The notes beneath the pieces were generated by a model. That model made no database searches. It was not told where the DNA came from and saw nothing but the letters and a program-made list of their open reading frames with translations. A stretch of DNA of 13,434 bases, from NCBI GenBank assembly GCA_014377055.1, contig JACMQJ010000317.1:1-13434 (forward strand). Reading direction: 5' to 3'. Positions 1 through 6,916 of this stretch are shown here, one piece after another (the first letter of the stretch is position 1; every line of letters begins with the position of its first letter). The position numbers were made by a program, and so were the translations under genes. The DNA comes from Candidatus Sericytochromatia bacterium. Lineage in GTDB: Bacteria; Cyanobacteriota; Sericytochromatia; UBA7694; JACMQJ01.

Positions 1-282
1 ATTCATTCTCTCTTGTGATGTTTTTGTCCTATCATCAGGATGAATAAATTTAAGCAAAGATTCACCTATTAACTCTTCTGGTTTATAACCTAAAATTTTT
101 TGACAGGCGTTATTGATTGTTATAAATCTTCCTTCTTGATCAACCGTACATATAATGTCAAGAGAATAATCTATTATTTTAGTTAAGTTACTAAGTTTTG
201 ACTCAAGCTCTTGTATTTTACTATTTATTATATGATTAGATTGTTTTAATTTATCTTCATTTCTTTTTGTCCTATTTTTCAT
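1..282 (-). CDS. PAS-domain signalling protein, N-terminal part (runs off left edge)
   Basis: The minus strand reads open from an ATG at 280-282 to the window edge, giving 94 residues without a stop. An in-frame TAA at 292-294 lies just upstream, so the start is well bounded, although no clear Shine-Dalgarno sequence is visible. Residues 1-40 are charged and helical, probably a short coiled coil. From about residue 42 a PAS fold is recognisable: the DIICTVDQEGRFITINNAC strand-turn-strand, then the helix ILGYKPEELIGESLLKFIHPDD, which is the usual PAS-fold signature. PAS domains sense small ligands, redox state or partner proteins. The output domain lies outside the window and could be a histidine kinase, a GGDEF domain or something else. 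The gene is downstream of the response regulator at 446-1186 on the same strand, with 163 bases and a hairpin between them, so a functional link is possible but not shown. Confidence 0.8.
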   Translation of the reverse strand, partial: MKNRTKRNEDKLKQSNHIINSKIQELESKLSNLTKIIDYSLDIICTVDQEGRFITINNACQKILGYKPEELIGESLLKFIHPDDRTKTSQERMN

Positions 283-299
283 TGAATAAAATTAGTTTT

Positions 300-316
300 A
301 ACATAGTAGATATGTT
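300..316. promoter_or_regulatory. Perfect 6-bp inverted repeat upstream of the PAS gene
   Basis: AACATA (300-305) and TATGTT (311-316) form a perfect inverted repeat with a 5-base spacer. It is centred about 26 bases upstream of the ATG of the minus-strand PAS gene. It could be a dimeric operator or a small leader hairpin. No protein is assigned, and a chance match in AT-rich DNA is possible. Confidence 0.25.
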
Positions 317-423
317 GAGTTTTTCTTCTATAATAAGTATTTTTATTTTCATTTATTGACCTAATATGATGTAATTATCTAAATAATGTATTGAGTTGAG
401 CTAATATATTGTTATAAAATATA

Positions 424-450
424 ATTAAAGCTTGATAGAATAGCTTTAAT
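424..450 (-). terminator. Hairpin at the end of the response regulator gene
   Basis: ATTAAAGCT (424-432) and AGCTTTAAT (442-450) are perfect 9-base arms with a 9-base loop. The proximal arm overlaps the TAA stop (446-448) of the minus-strand response regulator. On the minus strand the stem is followed by a T-rich but interrupted run. This fits a weak intrinsic terminator or a 3' stability hairpin separating the regulator from the PAS gene downstream. The low G+C of the stem limits confidence. Confidence 0.45.
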
Positions 451-1186
451 AAATTAACCTTACTTTAGTTTTATCTAAAAAATATCCCTTTCTAGATATA
501 TAAGTTATTATCTCGGGTTTTTCACGATTTTCCTCTATTTTAAGTCTAATATTTTTTATGTGAGTCCTTATTGCTTCTGGATTACCTGCTCCTTTTGGAT
601 ACTCCATTACTTTATGAAGTATTTCTTCCGAAGTGATCATTTTATAGTGATTGGTATATAAATAATTAAAAATATCAAACTCTACAGCTGTAAAAATAAC
701 CGTTTTATTATTTATTTTAAAACTTGAGTTTTTGCTCCACACTAGATTATTTATTTTTGGTTCTTGATTTACTGATATTTTTTCTTTCTCATCAGGCTTA
801 GTATTATTAATTAGTTCAGTTCTGCGAATCAGTGATTTTATGCGTAGCAAAAACTCAAGAGGATCAAAAGGTTTTGCTATATAGTCATCGGACCCAGCCT
901 CAAATCCTATATATTTCGTTGTTAGATCATCTTTACCTGTCATCATCAAAATAGGTAAATTGTTAAACTCAGGTTTTGAACGTATATATCGACAAAGCTC
1001 CATACCATCTAACACAGGCATACCAACATCAGTAATCAAAATATTAATTTTAGGATCTTTGTTTATAATGTCAATTGCCTCCATACCGTTATGTGCAACT
1101 TTTACTCTGTATCCACTACATTCCAGATAGTCGATAATCATCTCATAAAGCAATTTATCATCTTCTACTAAGAGTATATTTTTCAT
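446..1186 (-). CDS. OmpR/PhoB-family response regulator transcription factor
   Basis: This 246-residue protein has a receiver domain (about 1-118) and a winged-helix DNA-binding domain (about 147-241). The receiver shows the acidic pair D9-D10 (after E8), phosphoacceptor D53 in ITDVGMP, T83 and K105 in AKPF, so it should be phosphorylatable. The C-terminal part has the Trans_reg_C pattern FTAVEFDIFNYL, then IRTHIKNIRLKIE as recognition helix and ITYISRKGYFL as the wing. The linker (about 122-146) is hydrophilic. An ATG 15 bases further upstream (1199-1201) is in frame, but the GGAG at 1196-1199 (plus-strand CTCC) lies 9 bases before the ATG at 1184-1186. The shorter start is therefore preferred, and it also gives the canonical MKNILLVEDD opening. 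No kinase is adjacent on the same strand. The divergent region upstream carries 11-base-phased repeats that this protein could bind. Confidence 0.93.
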   Translation of the reverse strand: MKNILLVEDDKLLYEMIIDYLECSGYRVKVAHNGMEAIDIINKDPKINILITDVGMPVLDGMELCRYIRSKPEFNNLPILMMTGKDDLTTKYIGFEAGSDDYIAKPFDPLEFLLRIKSLIRRTELINNTKPDEKEKISVNQEPKINNLVWSKNSSFKINNKTVIFTAVEFDIFNYLYTNHYKMITSEEILHKVMEYPKGAGNPEAIRTHIKNIRLKIEENREKPEIITYISRKGYFLDKTKVRLIY

Positions 1187-1337
1187 ACTTAAATTCTCCA
1201 TAGTTTTTTGTATAAACTTCTATTTTTCGATAAGTAATAGAGCTAATTTTATTATTGATATTGTTCAACTAAATAAAATAAATTGTTCACTTTTAACTTT
1301 AATCATTTAGTACATAAATTAAAAAACAAAAGTTTTA

Positions 1338-1353
1338 CTCACAAGTTCTTCAC
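1338..1353. promoter_or_regulatory. Pair of CTCAC/TTCAC half-sites 11 bases apart
   Basis: CTCAC (1338-1342) and TTCAC (1349-1353) start exactly 11 bases apart. The surrounding 11-mers, TTACTCACAAG and TTCTTCACAGG, match at 8 of 11 positions. Direct repeats with an 11-base period are the known binding geometry of PhoB/OmpR-type regulators. The pair lies just downstream of the candidate minus-strand promoter, so bound protein there would be placed to repress the response regulator gene. The function is inferred. Confidence 0.45.
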
Positions 1354-1364
1354 AGGTAAATACT

Positions 1365-1373
1365 ATTATAGCA
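1365..1373 (-). promoter_or_regulatory. Candidate extended -10 promoter for the response regulator gene
   Basis: Read on the minus strand, this is TGCTATAAT, a perfect extended -10 element (TGn plus TATAAT). No good -35 hexamer stands at 17 bases, which is acceptable for extended -10 promoters. Transcription would start near 1358 and give a leader of about 170 bases before the ATG at 1186. Confidence 0.4.
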
Positions 1374-1394
1374 TATATCTATAAATTAGATATA
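1374..1394. repeat. 8-bp-arm inverted repeat
   Basis: TATATCTA (1374-1381) and TAGATATA (1387-1394) are perfect inverted arms around a 5-base spacer. The element sits directly upstream of the candidate minus-strand -10 and is followed by the TAATCTGA tandem repeat. It could be a dimer binding site. It contains only two G/C pairs, so chance cannot be excluded. Confidence 0.35.
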
Positions 1395-1408
1395 ATCTGA
1401 TAATCTGA
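1393..1408. repeat. Tandem 8-bp direct repeat TAATCTGA
   Basis: TAATCTGA occurs twice with no gap (1393-1400 and 1401-1408). The first copy overlaps the end of the neighbouring palindrome by two bases. It is either a pair of half-sites for a regulator or replication slippage. Confidence 0.4.
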
Positions 1409-1438
1409 TAAAATTAAATAAATGGATGTATCATTACA

Positions 1439-1514
1439 TTCACGTAATATTCACAAAAAATTCACGCTGAAATAGGTAATACTCACGCCTTGATTCACCT
1501 TACTTCACACTCAC
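1439..1514 (+). promoter_or_regulatory. Phased array of TTCAC/CTCAC direct repeats (candidate PhoB-like operator)
   Basis: Seven same-strand copies of (T/C)TCAC start at 1439, 1450, 1461, 1482, 1494, 1504 and 1510. The steps are 11, 11, 21, 12, 10 and 6 bases, so the first six follow the helical repeat and only one position (about 1472) is unoccupied. Tandem direct repeats at about 11 bases are how PhoB/OmpR-family proteins bind head to tail. A gene of that family is divergently transcribed from this region. The copy at 1504 doubles as the -35 of the Ser/Thr kinase promoter, the position expected for a PhoB-style activator. The repeats are seen directly; the regulator assignment is inference. 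Confidence 0.55.
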
Positions 1515-1533
1515 CTATGATAAATTATATAAT
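1504..1533 (+). promoter_or_regulatory. Candidate sigma70-type promoter for the Ser/Thr kinase operon
   Basis: TATAAT (1528-1533) is a perfect -10 hexamer. TTCACA (1504-1509), with an 18-base spacer, matches the -35 consensus TTGACA at five of six positions. The start would be near 1540, about 30 bases before the ATG. The -35 overlaps one of the phased TTCAC repeats. Confidence 0.55.
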
Positions 1534-1569
1534 AAGCAGTGAAAATATTAGGTAAAAGAGGACTCTTAA

Positions 1570-2724
1570 ATGTTCAAAACGGATTTTATTGACCAAATAA
1601 TTCTCCCTTATGAGGTATTAGATAGAGAGTCATCACAACTTTTAGCAAGAGAATGTTTAGAATTAAAAATTAATCCTGAAATATTCATACTTGCATGTAG
1701 AGGAACTTGTAAACAATCATTAGTAAATTTAAATTTACTCAGACAAGGTTGTCTTAATCTTTCTAAAGATGAAGTACAAAGTTATTTTAATATTGATATT
1801 TTAAAAGCAGAAATAAATAAACTAAAAGCTAAAAACACTTCTTATAATGAAATTCCTTCATTACCTGAGATTGGTGATCATCTTGATAAATATCAAATAA
1901 AATCTATTTTAGGTAAAGGTGCAACATCAGTAGTATACAAAGCGACTAATATTTTTTTGAAAATGGATGTAGCACTTAAAGTTCTTTCACCTCAATTAAT
2001 AATTGAAGATCCAACAGTACAAGATCGTTTTTTAAATGAAGCCGTAAATAGTGCAAAACTTACTCATAGAAATGCAGTTAAAATTCTTGACGCAGAAAAA
2101 AGAGGTAAGCACACATATATAATTATGGAGTATATTAATGGAAAAACTCTTGACCAAATTGTTAAAGAAAGTGGTGCTATTAAACCTGAAGCTGTTATTA
2201 GAATAGCTATAGAACTTTGTAAAGTGTTAGATGAAGGTCATAAAATAGGCTTGGTACATCAAGATATAAAGCCAGGAAATATTATGGTTAACAGTAATTC
2301 CGAAATAAAATTAGCTGACTTTGGTTTAGCAAAAATAATTAATGAACCAAATCAATATCAAACTATTAGTGGTAAAATATATGGTACCCCGTACTATATG
2401 TCACCTGAAGGTTTCATGTCACCAGATAAAGTTGATGTTAGATCTGATATGTATTCATTAGGAGCAACACTCTATCATTTATTAGCTGGTAAACTTCCTT
2501 TTGATACAAATAGTATTTTTAAAATAATTACAATGCACTTATCAGAAAAACCTGTATCTCCTTCACAGTTAAACAGAAATATTACTGATAAATTATCCAA
2601 TATTATTATGAAGCTTATGGAAAAAGAACCTGATCAAAGATTTCAAAATTATTCAGAATTGTATAGTTCTCTAAAAAGAGCTGAAGAAGATTATTTAAAA
2701 TTAAGTTTGTTAAAAGTTGCCTAA
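1570..2724 (+). CDS. Soluble Ser/Thr protein kinase with an uncharacterised N-terminal region
   Basis: This 384-residue Hanks-type kinase transfers phosphate from ATP to Ser/Thr. The kinase domain spans about 108-372. It has the glycine-rich loop LGKGATSVV (114-122), the ATP-anchoring lysine K137 in VALKVL, the helix-C glutamate E157, the catalytic loop HQDIKPGN (230-237; base D232, K234, N237), the metal-binding DFG (250-252) and SPE in place of APE (278-280). The usual HRD arginine is replaced by Q231, so it is of non-RD type. The first ~105 residues form an apparently helical region I do not recognise. There is no membrane segment or extracellular domain, unlike PknB-type kinases, so it should be cytoplasmic. 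AGAGGA (1557-1562) stands 7 bases before the ATG. The gene heads a probable operon with the TPR and hybrid-kinase genes (gaps of 63 and 57 bases). Substrates are unknown; the TPR protein is a natural candidate partner. Confidence 0.95.
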   Translation: MFKTDFIDQIILPYEVLDRESSQLLARECLELKINPEIFILACRGTCKQSLVNLNLLRQGCLNLSKDEVQSYFNIDILKAEINKLKAKNTSYNEIPSLPEIGDHLDKYQIKSILGKGATSVVYKATNIFLKMDVALKVLSPQLIIEDPTVQDRFLNEAVNSAKLTHRNAVKILDAEKRGKHTYIIMEYINGKTLDQIVKESGAIKPEAVIRIAIELCKVLDEGHKIGLVHQDIKPGNIMVNSNSEIKLADFGLAKIINEPNQYQTISGKIYGTPYYMSPEGFMSPDKVDVRSDMYSLGATLYHLLAGKLPFDTNSIFKIITMHLSEKPVSPSQLNRNITDKLSNIIMKLMEKEPDQRFQNYSELYSSLKRAEEDYLKLSLLKVA

Positions 2725-2787
2725 TTAAAAAAATAGGTATTAATCAAATAATATTAAAGTTACTTCTTTTGAAAAGGATTCTTAAAA

Positions 2788-3048
2788 ATGTCAAACAATC
2801 AAAATTATATGGAACATTACGAAAAAGCTTTTAATTATTTTGCTTTTGAAAATAATCTTACGCTTGCAATAAAAGAATATAAAAAATCTATTACCATTAA
2901 CCCAGAGTATGCACAAGCTTACTATGATCTAGGATATATTTATGAGCTAAAAAATAAAAAGAAACAGTCACAAAAATATTATATGAGTTATTTATCTTTT
3001 AACCCTCATGATAAAAAAGAGATAAAAATACGTCTTAACTTAGAATAG
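2788..3048 (+). CDS. Small TPR-repeat protein
   Basis: This 86-residue soluble protein consists almost wholly of tetratricopeptide-repeat helices. The clearest unit begins near residue 41, with AYYDLGYIYELKNKKKQSQKYY followed by a proline in FNPHD. A weaker preceding unit covers about 8-40, with LAIKEYKKSITINPEYAQ. TPRs bind other proteins, and nothing here suggests enzyme activity. AAGGA at 2774-2778 lies 9 bases before the ATG. The GGA...CTTAAA(A)ATG leader closely resembles that of the kinase gene. Its place between a Ser/Thr kinase and a hybrid histidine kinase suggests an adaptor or a kinase target, but that is inferred from position only. Confidence 0.85.
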   Translation: MSNNQNYMEHYEKAFNYFAFENNLTLAIKEYKKSITINPEYAQAYYDLGYIYELKNKKKQSQKYYMSYLSFNPHDKKEIKIRLNLE

Positions 3049-3105
3049 TTAATTTTTAAAGTAAAAATAATTCTAGGATGAGATTTTTTTTAAGGAGATA
3101 AAAAA

Positions 3106-5565
3106 ATGGAAGAACAAAAAGCTTTAAGAATAGATAATATGACATTTAATTCAGAATTATCTCACTCAAATTTGAATAAAAAAGCTAAAAAGCTCCATAG
3201 TGCGATCTTTCTGGATATTAAGCAAAGAAAAAAAATTGAGGCTGAATTAAGAGAAAGTGAAGAAAGATTTAAGAAATTTTCAGAAGTAAATTTTGAAGGA
3301 ATGACAATTAGTTCTAATGGAATTATTATTGATACTAACTCTGCATTTGCAAAAATGTTTGGATACATGTTATCAGAAGTAATTGGTATGAAAATAACTC
3401 AATTTACATTGCCTGAGTATTATGAAACCATTACAGAGCACATTAAAAATGGATACGAAGAACCTTATGAAGTTGTCGGTCTAAAAAAAAGTGGCTTAAC
3501 TTTTCCTCTTGAAATATGTGGAAAATCTACAATATATAAGTTCAAACCAACATATGTAACAATATTTAGAGATGTAACAGATAGAAAGAGTGAGGAAGTA
3601 AGATTCAGAGTTTTATTTGAACAATCAACAAATGCACACTTATTATTTGATGGAACGGGTATTATAGATTGTAATAACTCTGCAATTGAAATGCTTAAAT
3701 GTAATAGTAAATCAGAGATAATGTCTCTAAATCCATTTAGCTTTTCACCTGAGTACCAACCTGATGGCAAGCGTTCTATGGATAAATATTGTGAAATGGA
3801 TAAAATCGTCCGAGAAAAGGGTTATCATCGCTTTGAATGGGTTCACAAAAAATTTACTGGAGAAGATTTTCATGTAGAAGTTACTTTAAATCCAGTAGTA
3901 ATATATGGAAGACCTGTACTATTAGCAGCATGGAACGATATTAATATCAGAAAATTGTATGAAGATGAATTATTAAAAGCCAAAGAAGCTGCAGAAGCGG
4001 CTAATAAGATAAAATCAGAGTTTCTTGCAATAATGAGCCATGAGATAAGAACACCTATGAACGGAGTTATTGGTATGACAAGCTTATTATTACAAACTCT
4101 TTTGACTGATGAACAACGTGATTTTGTTGAAACGATACGATTAAGTGGAGATTCTTTATTAACTATAATTAATGATATATTGGATTTTTCTAAAATTGAA
4201 TCAGGTAAAATGGAATTGGAAAATCAATCTTTTGAGTTAAGAGTATGTATTGAAGACGTTTTTGATTTGCTTTTTGCAAAAGCTAATGAAAGTAATATTG
4301 AATTAATATATTATGTTAATCCAAAAGTACCTGAGTTTATTATAGGTGATTCAACAAAAATACGCCAAATTTTAGTTAATCTTATTAGTAATGCTTTAAA
4401 ATTTACTCATAAAGGTGAAATATTTGTTTCGATAGATTTAAAAAATACTAACTCATCTGATATTGAGCTTGAATTTACAATAAAAGATACTGGTATCGGA
4501 CTCAGTAAGGAAGGAATGGAAAAATTATTTAAGCCATTCTCTCAAGCTGATTCATCGACCAGTAGGAAATATGGTGGCACAGGTCTAGGATTAGCTATTT
4601 GTAAAAAACTTGTTAACTTAATGGATGGAGATATATGGGTAGAAAGTACAGAGAATGAAGGTACAAGTTTTTATTTTACAATTCAGGCAAAATCTAGTGC
4701 CGATAGTAATATAATAGATTTAAATACCAATCTTTTTAAATTAAAAAATAAGCATGTTTTAATTGTGGATGATAACGAAACAAATTTAAGCGTTTTAACT
4801 ATGCAATTTAAACAATGGGGAATGTTGGCAACTTGTGCATCATCAGAAAAAGATGCCTTACAACTTATTAAGGATAATACTAATTTTGATATAGCTATTA
4901 TAGATATGCAAATGCCTAAAACCCCAGATTTTAACTTAAATAACGAAATAAGAAAATATAGATCAAAAGAAGCTTTACCACTAATAATGCTCACGCCACT
5001 TAGAAAAGAAAATATGGTTATTGCTGAAGAAAATAATAAGTTTTTAGCTTATGTTACTAAGCCTATCAAACGCACTCATCTTTTTAATACAGTACTCAAT
5101 CTTTTAATTAATAACACTAATATCATAAATAAAAAGATTTCGCTTGTTACACTTGATAATACATTAGCTGAACAATTTCCTATGAAAATATTATTAGCTG
5201 AAGATAATGCCATTAATCAAAAATTAGCTAAACGTATTTTTGAGAGAATGGGTTATATAATTGATATCGCAGCAAATGGATTAGAAGCAATTGAGTCCGT
5301 AAAAAGGCAAAATTATGACATTATTTTTATGGATATACAAATGCCCGAGATGGATGGGCTTACAGCAACCAAATATATTATAGATAATTATAAAGAAAGA
5401 CCAAAAATAATAGCTATCACAGCTAATGTTATGATTGAAGATAAAGAGAAGTGTTTTCAGGTGGGTATGGATGATTATATTAGTAAGCCTATTGTTATCA
5501 AAGATTTACAAAGTATGATTATCAAATGGGGTAATAATATTCAAAAATCTAAATCAATCTTATAA
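3106..5565 (+). CDS. Hybrid sensor histidine kinase, PAS-PAS-HisKA-HATPase-REC-REC
   Basis: This 819-residue cytoplasmic hybrid kinase has no membrane segment. The order is a charged helical start (1-50), PAS (about 52-160), PAS (about 165-285), HisKA with phosphoacceptor H312 in SHEIRTPMNG, and HATPase_c. The HATPase has N429 in the N box, DTGIG at 461-465 and GGTGLGL at 490-496. Receiver 1 (about 549-668) has D555/D556, D600, T630 and K652. Receiver 2 (about 693-808) has E699/D700, D743, T772 and K794. Both receivers therefore keep the key residues. There is no Hpt domain, so phosphate must pass to an external Hpt protein or stay on the receivers. AAGGAGA (3092-3098) gives a strong ribosome site 7 bases before the ATG. 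It is probably the last gene of the operon begun by the Ser/Thr kinase, and a close paralogue of the gene at 10230-12776. The signal sensed is unknown. Confidence 0.95.
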   Translation: MEEQKALRIDNMTFNSELSHSNLNKKAKKLHSAIFLDIKQRKKIEAELRESEERFKKFSEVNFEGMTISSNGIIIDTNSAFAKMFGYMLSEVIGMKITQFTLPEYYETITEHIKNGYEEPYEVVGLKKSGLTFPLEICGKSTIYKFKPTYVTIFRDVTDRKSEEVRFRVLFEQSTNAHLLFDGTGIIDCNNSAIEMLKCNSKSEIMSLNPFSFSPEYQPDGKRSMDKYCEMDKIVREKGYHRFEWVHKKFTGEDFHVEVTLNPVVIYGRPVLLAAWNDINIRKLYEDELLKAKEAAEAANKIKSEFLAIMSHEIRTPMNGVIGMTSLLLQTLLTDEQRDFVETIRLSGDSLLTIINDILDFSKIESGKMELENQSFELRVCIEDVFDLLFAKANESNIELIYYVNPKVPEFIIGDSTKIRQILVNLISNALKFTHKGEIFVSIDLKNTNSSDIELEFTIKDTGIGLSKEGMEKLFKPFSQADSSTSRKYGGTGLGLAICKKLVNLMDGDIWVESTENEGTSFYFTIQAKSSADSNIIDLNTNLFKLKNKHVLIVDDNETNLSVLTMQFKQWGMLATCASSEKDALQLIKDNTNFDIAIIDMQMPKTPDFNLNNEIRKYRSKEALPLIMLTPLRKENMVIAEENNKFLAYVTKPIKRTHLFNTVLNLLINNTNIINKKISLVTLDNTLAEQFPMKILLAEDNAINQKLAKRIFERMGYIIDIAANGLEAIESVKRQNYDIIFMDIQMPEMDGLTATKYIIDNYKERPKIIAITANVMIEDKEKCFQVGMDDYISKPIVIKDLQSMIIKWGNNIQKSKSIL

Positions 5566-5566
5566 G

Positions 5567-5603
5567 TTTATAATTTAATTTTTAGTTTAGTACAAATTAT
5601 AAA
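5567..5603 (+). terminator. AT-only hairpin just after the hybrid kinase gene
   Basis: TTTATAATTT (5567-5576) and AAATTATAAA (5594-5603) are perfect 10-base inverted arms with a 17-base loop, starting 2 bases after the stop codon. The stem has no G/C pairs and no T run follows, so it is at best a weak terminator or a 3' stability element. Confidence 0.3.
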
Positions 5604-5610
5604 AATATAG

Positions 5611-5639
5611 TTGAGTAATAAATGATAATAAGCTACAAT
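5611..5639 (+). promoter_or_regulatory. Candidate promoter for the opgC-like gene
   Basis: TTGAGT (5611-5616) and TACAAT (5634-5639) are separated by exactly 17 bases and match the sigma70 consensus at four and five of six positions. Transcription would begin near 5646, about 60 bases before the ATG at 5708. AT-rich DNA gives many chance matches, so confidence is moderate. Confidence 0.4.
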
Positions 5640-5707
5640 ATTAAACCTAAATCTAATCTGTGATTTAAGAAAAAATAGTCCTATATTAAAGTTTATAAGC
5701 AATCAAT

Positions 5708-6916
5708 ATGCTAACAAAAGAATCACTAGATCAAGAATTAATAAAACAGGTAATAGTTTCAGAAATTTCGTTTGATAGGGATCTACGAATAGATTTTTTG
5801 CGTGGAATTGTGATGTTTATTTTGATTATTGTCCACTCAGAGTTTTTTTCTTACTACAATTATTTAGTATGGGAGAGAATTGGTATTATTTCTGGTGGTG
5901 AAGGCTTTGTTATCTTATCTGGTTTTGTTATAGGGATGGTTTATAAAAAAAAGATTGCTAAAAATGGTTGGAAAGACATTTGCCTCAAGCTTTTTGATCG
6001 TGCATTTCAACTTTACCGAATAAATATTTTTATTATTATTAGTATTGGTTTTATATCACTTTTGGGCATTTTTAATACACAAGTCGTAACTAGCTTTGTT
6101 GATCATGCTGCAAACAAAACGTATTCATTGTATCCTGCTCCAAATTCAAGTATTTACCTCATGATTAAACAGTTACTTTTTTTACAGATTGGTCCACATG
6201 AAACTCAAATACTAGGTTTATATGTTTTTTTACTGATGCTTTCACCTCTTTCATTATTTTTTATGTTTAATAAGCGTACTTCCATTATTTTAACTCTTTC
6301 ATGGATAGCTTATTTTTATAATTGTGTGTCACCAACTAATATTACAGGATCACAGTTTGAAAATGGTTTTCCTTTGTTCACTTGGCAGCTAATTTATTTT
6401 CATGGAATGGCAGTTGGTTTTCATCGTGAAAAAATAAAAAAAATGCTTAATCCAGTAAATAAAAATAGGGTTTTAACAATTTCAGTATTCCTCTTTTTAT
6501 GTTTCTTTTTCTTTGCACAAAATACAACTAATCAACTTATACCAGAATCATTTAAGCTTCATATTATTCCCCCATCTGTTTTTAATAGTATCTATGAACA
6601 ATACTTTATGAAAAATACTCTAGGTATTCTTAGATTATTAAATTATTTAGTTGTACTAATATGTGCTTATCAGTTACTAACTGTTTATTGGGAAAAAATA
6701 AATAAATGGTCTGGTTGGTTTTTTATTCCTATTGGTCAAGCTTCACTTTATGTTTTTATTGTACATGTCTATATAGTTATGATTCTAAGTAATTTTGTAG
6801 ATTTTCAGTTTTCTCATGATCACATGATAATTAACACTCTTGCACATACTCTTATCTTATTTATTATATGGCTAATGGTAAAAAATAAAGTTTTGTTTGC
6901 TTGGATTCCGAGATAA
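5708..6916 (+). CDS. opgC: OpgC-family membrane acyltransferase (periplasmic glucan succinylation)
   Basis: This 402-residue polytopic inner-membrane protein has about ten hydrophobic segments, beginning near 30-45 and 63-79. Family features are visible: RIDFLRGIVMF with H43 in IIVHSEF near the N terminus, SGGEGFVILSGFVIGMVY (62-79), and GQASLYVFIVHVY (343-355) near the C terminus. OpgC proteins transfer succinyl groups from the cytoplasm to osmoregulated periplasmic glucans, giving these polymers negative charge. The donor and acceptor here are inferred from the family. The length is typical. No convincing Shine-Dalgarno sequence precedes the ATG. The glucan synthesis genes opgG/opgH are not in the window. 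The stop codon abuts the start codon of the exported protein gene downstream, which points to co-translation. A related acyltransferase-3 protein with another acceptor is the main alternative. Confidence 0.85.
   Translation: MLTKESLDQELIKQVIVSEISFDRDLRIDFLRGIVMFILIIVHSEFFSYYNYLVWERIGIISGGEGFVILSGFVIGMVYKKKIAKNGWKDICLKLFDRAFQLYRINIFIIISIGFISLLGIFNTQVVTSFVDHAANKTYSLYPAPNSSIYLMIKQLLFLQIGPHETQILGLYVFLLMLSPLSLFFMFNKRTSIILTLSWIAYFYNCVSPTNITGSQFENGFPLFTWQLIYFHGMAVGFHREKIKKMLNPVNKNRVLTISVFLFLCFFFFAQNTTNQLIPESFKLHIIPPSVFNSIYEQYFMKNTLGILRLLNYLVVLICAYQLLTVYWEKINKWSGWFFIPIGQASLYVFIVHVYIVMILSNFVDFQFSHDHMIINTLAHTLILFIIWLMVKNKVLFAWIPR

Larger units (their letters stand above)
1187..1569. promoter_or_regulatory. 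Divergent regulatory region between the response regulator and the Ser/Thr kinase
   Basis: These 383 bases hold no gene I can support. They contain candidate promoters in both directions, a phased TTCAC/CTCAC repeat array, an 8-base-arm palindrome and a tandem 8-base repeat, each listed separately. Further single half-sites are TTCAA at 1264-1268 and TTCAC at 1286-1290, 22 bases (two helical turns) apart. One inverted copy, GTGAA, lies at 1539-1543. The density of short repeats marks this as the main control region of the left half of the window. Confidence 0.6.

Noticed and set aside
356..384. Plus-strand TTGACC as a -35 between the PAS and response regulator genes
   Set aside because: There is no matching -10 at the right distance and no plus-strand gene downstream.
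1187..1201. Longer start for the response regulator (five extra codons)
   Set aside because: The upstream ATG overlaps the GGAG that serves the downstream ATG, and the shorter form matches the canonical receiver opening.
1439..1514. TTCAC array as a CRISPR or iteron-type origin
   Set aside because: Units are only 5 bases with about 6 bases between them. There is no cas gene, no replication gene and no DnaA-box cluster, so an operator is the better fit.
2257..2280. Ser/Thr kinase as a pseudokinase because of HQD
   Set aside because: The catalytic Asp, ATP lysine, helix-C Glu, DFG and loop Asn are all present, so loss of activity is not indicated.
3052..3068. ATTTTTA/TAAAAAT hairpin after the TPR gene as a terminator
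   Set aside because: It is AT-only with a 3-base loop and no T run. The next gene follows closely with a strong ribosome site, so read-through is more likely.
3162..3770. Two minus-strand open frames inside the first hybrid kinase
   Set aside because: They oppose well-defined PAS domains and have no recognisable protein features.
4683..4994. Minus-strand frame opposite receiver 1 of the first hybrid kinase
   Set aside because: It is a shadow of the receiver domain; its hydrophobic composition follows from the complement of AT-rich codons.
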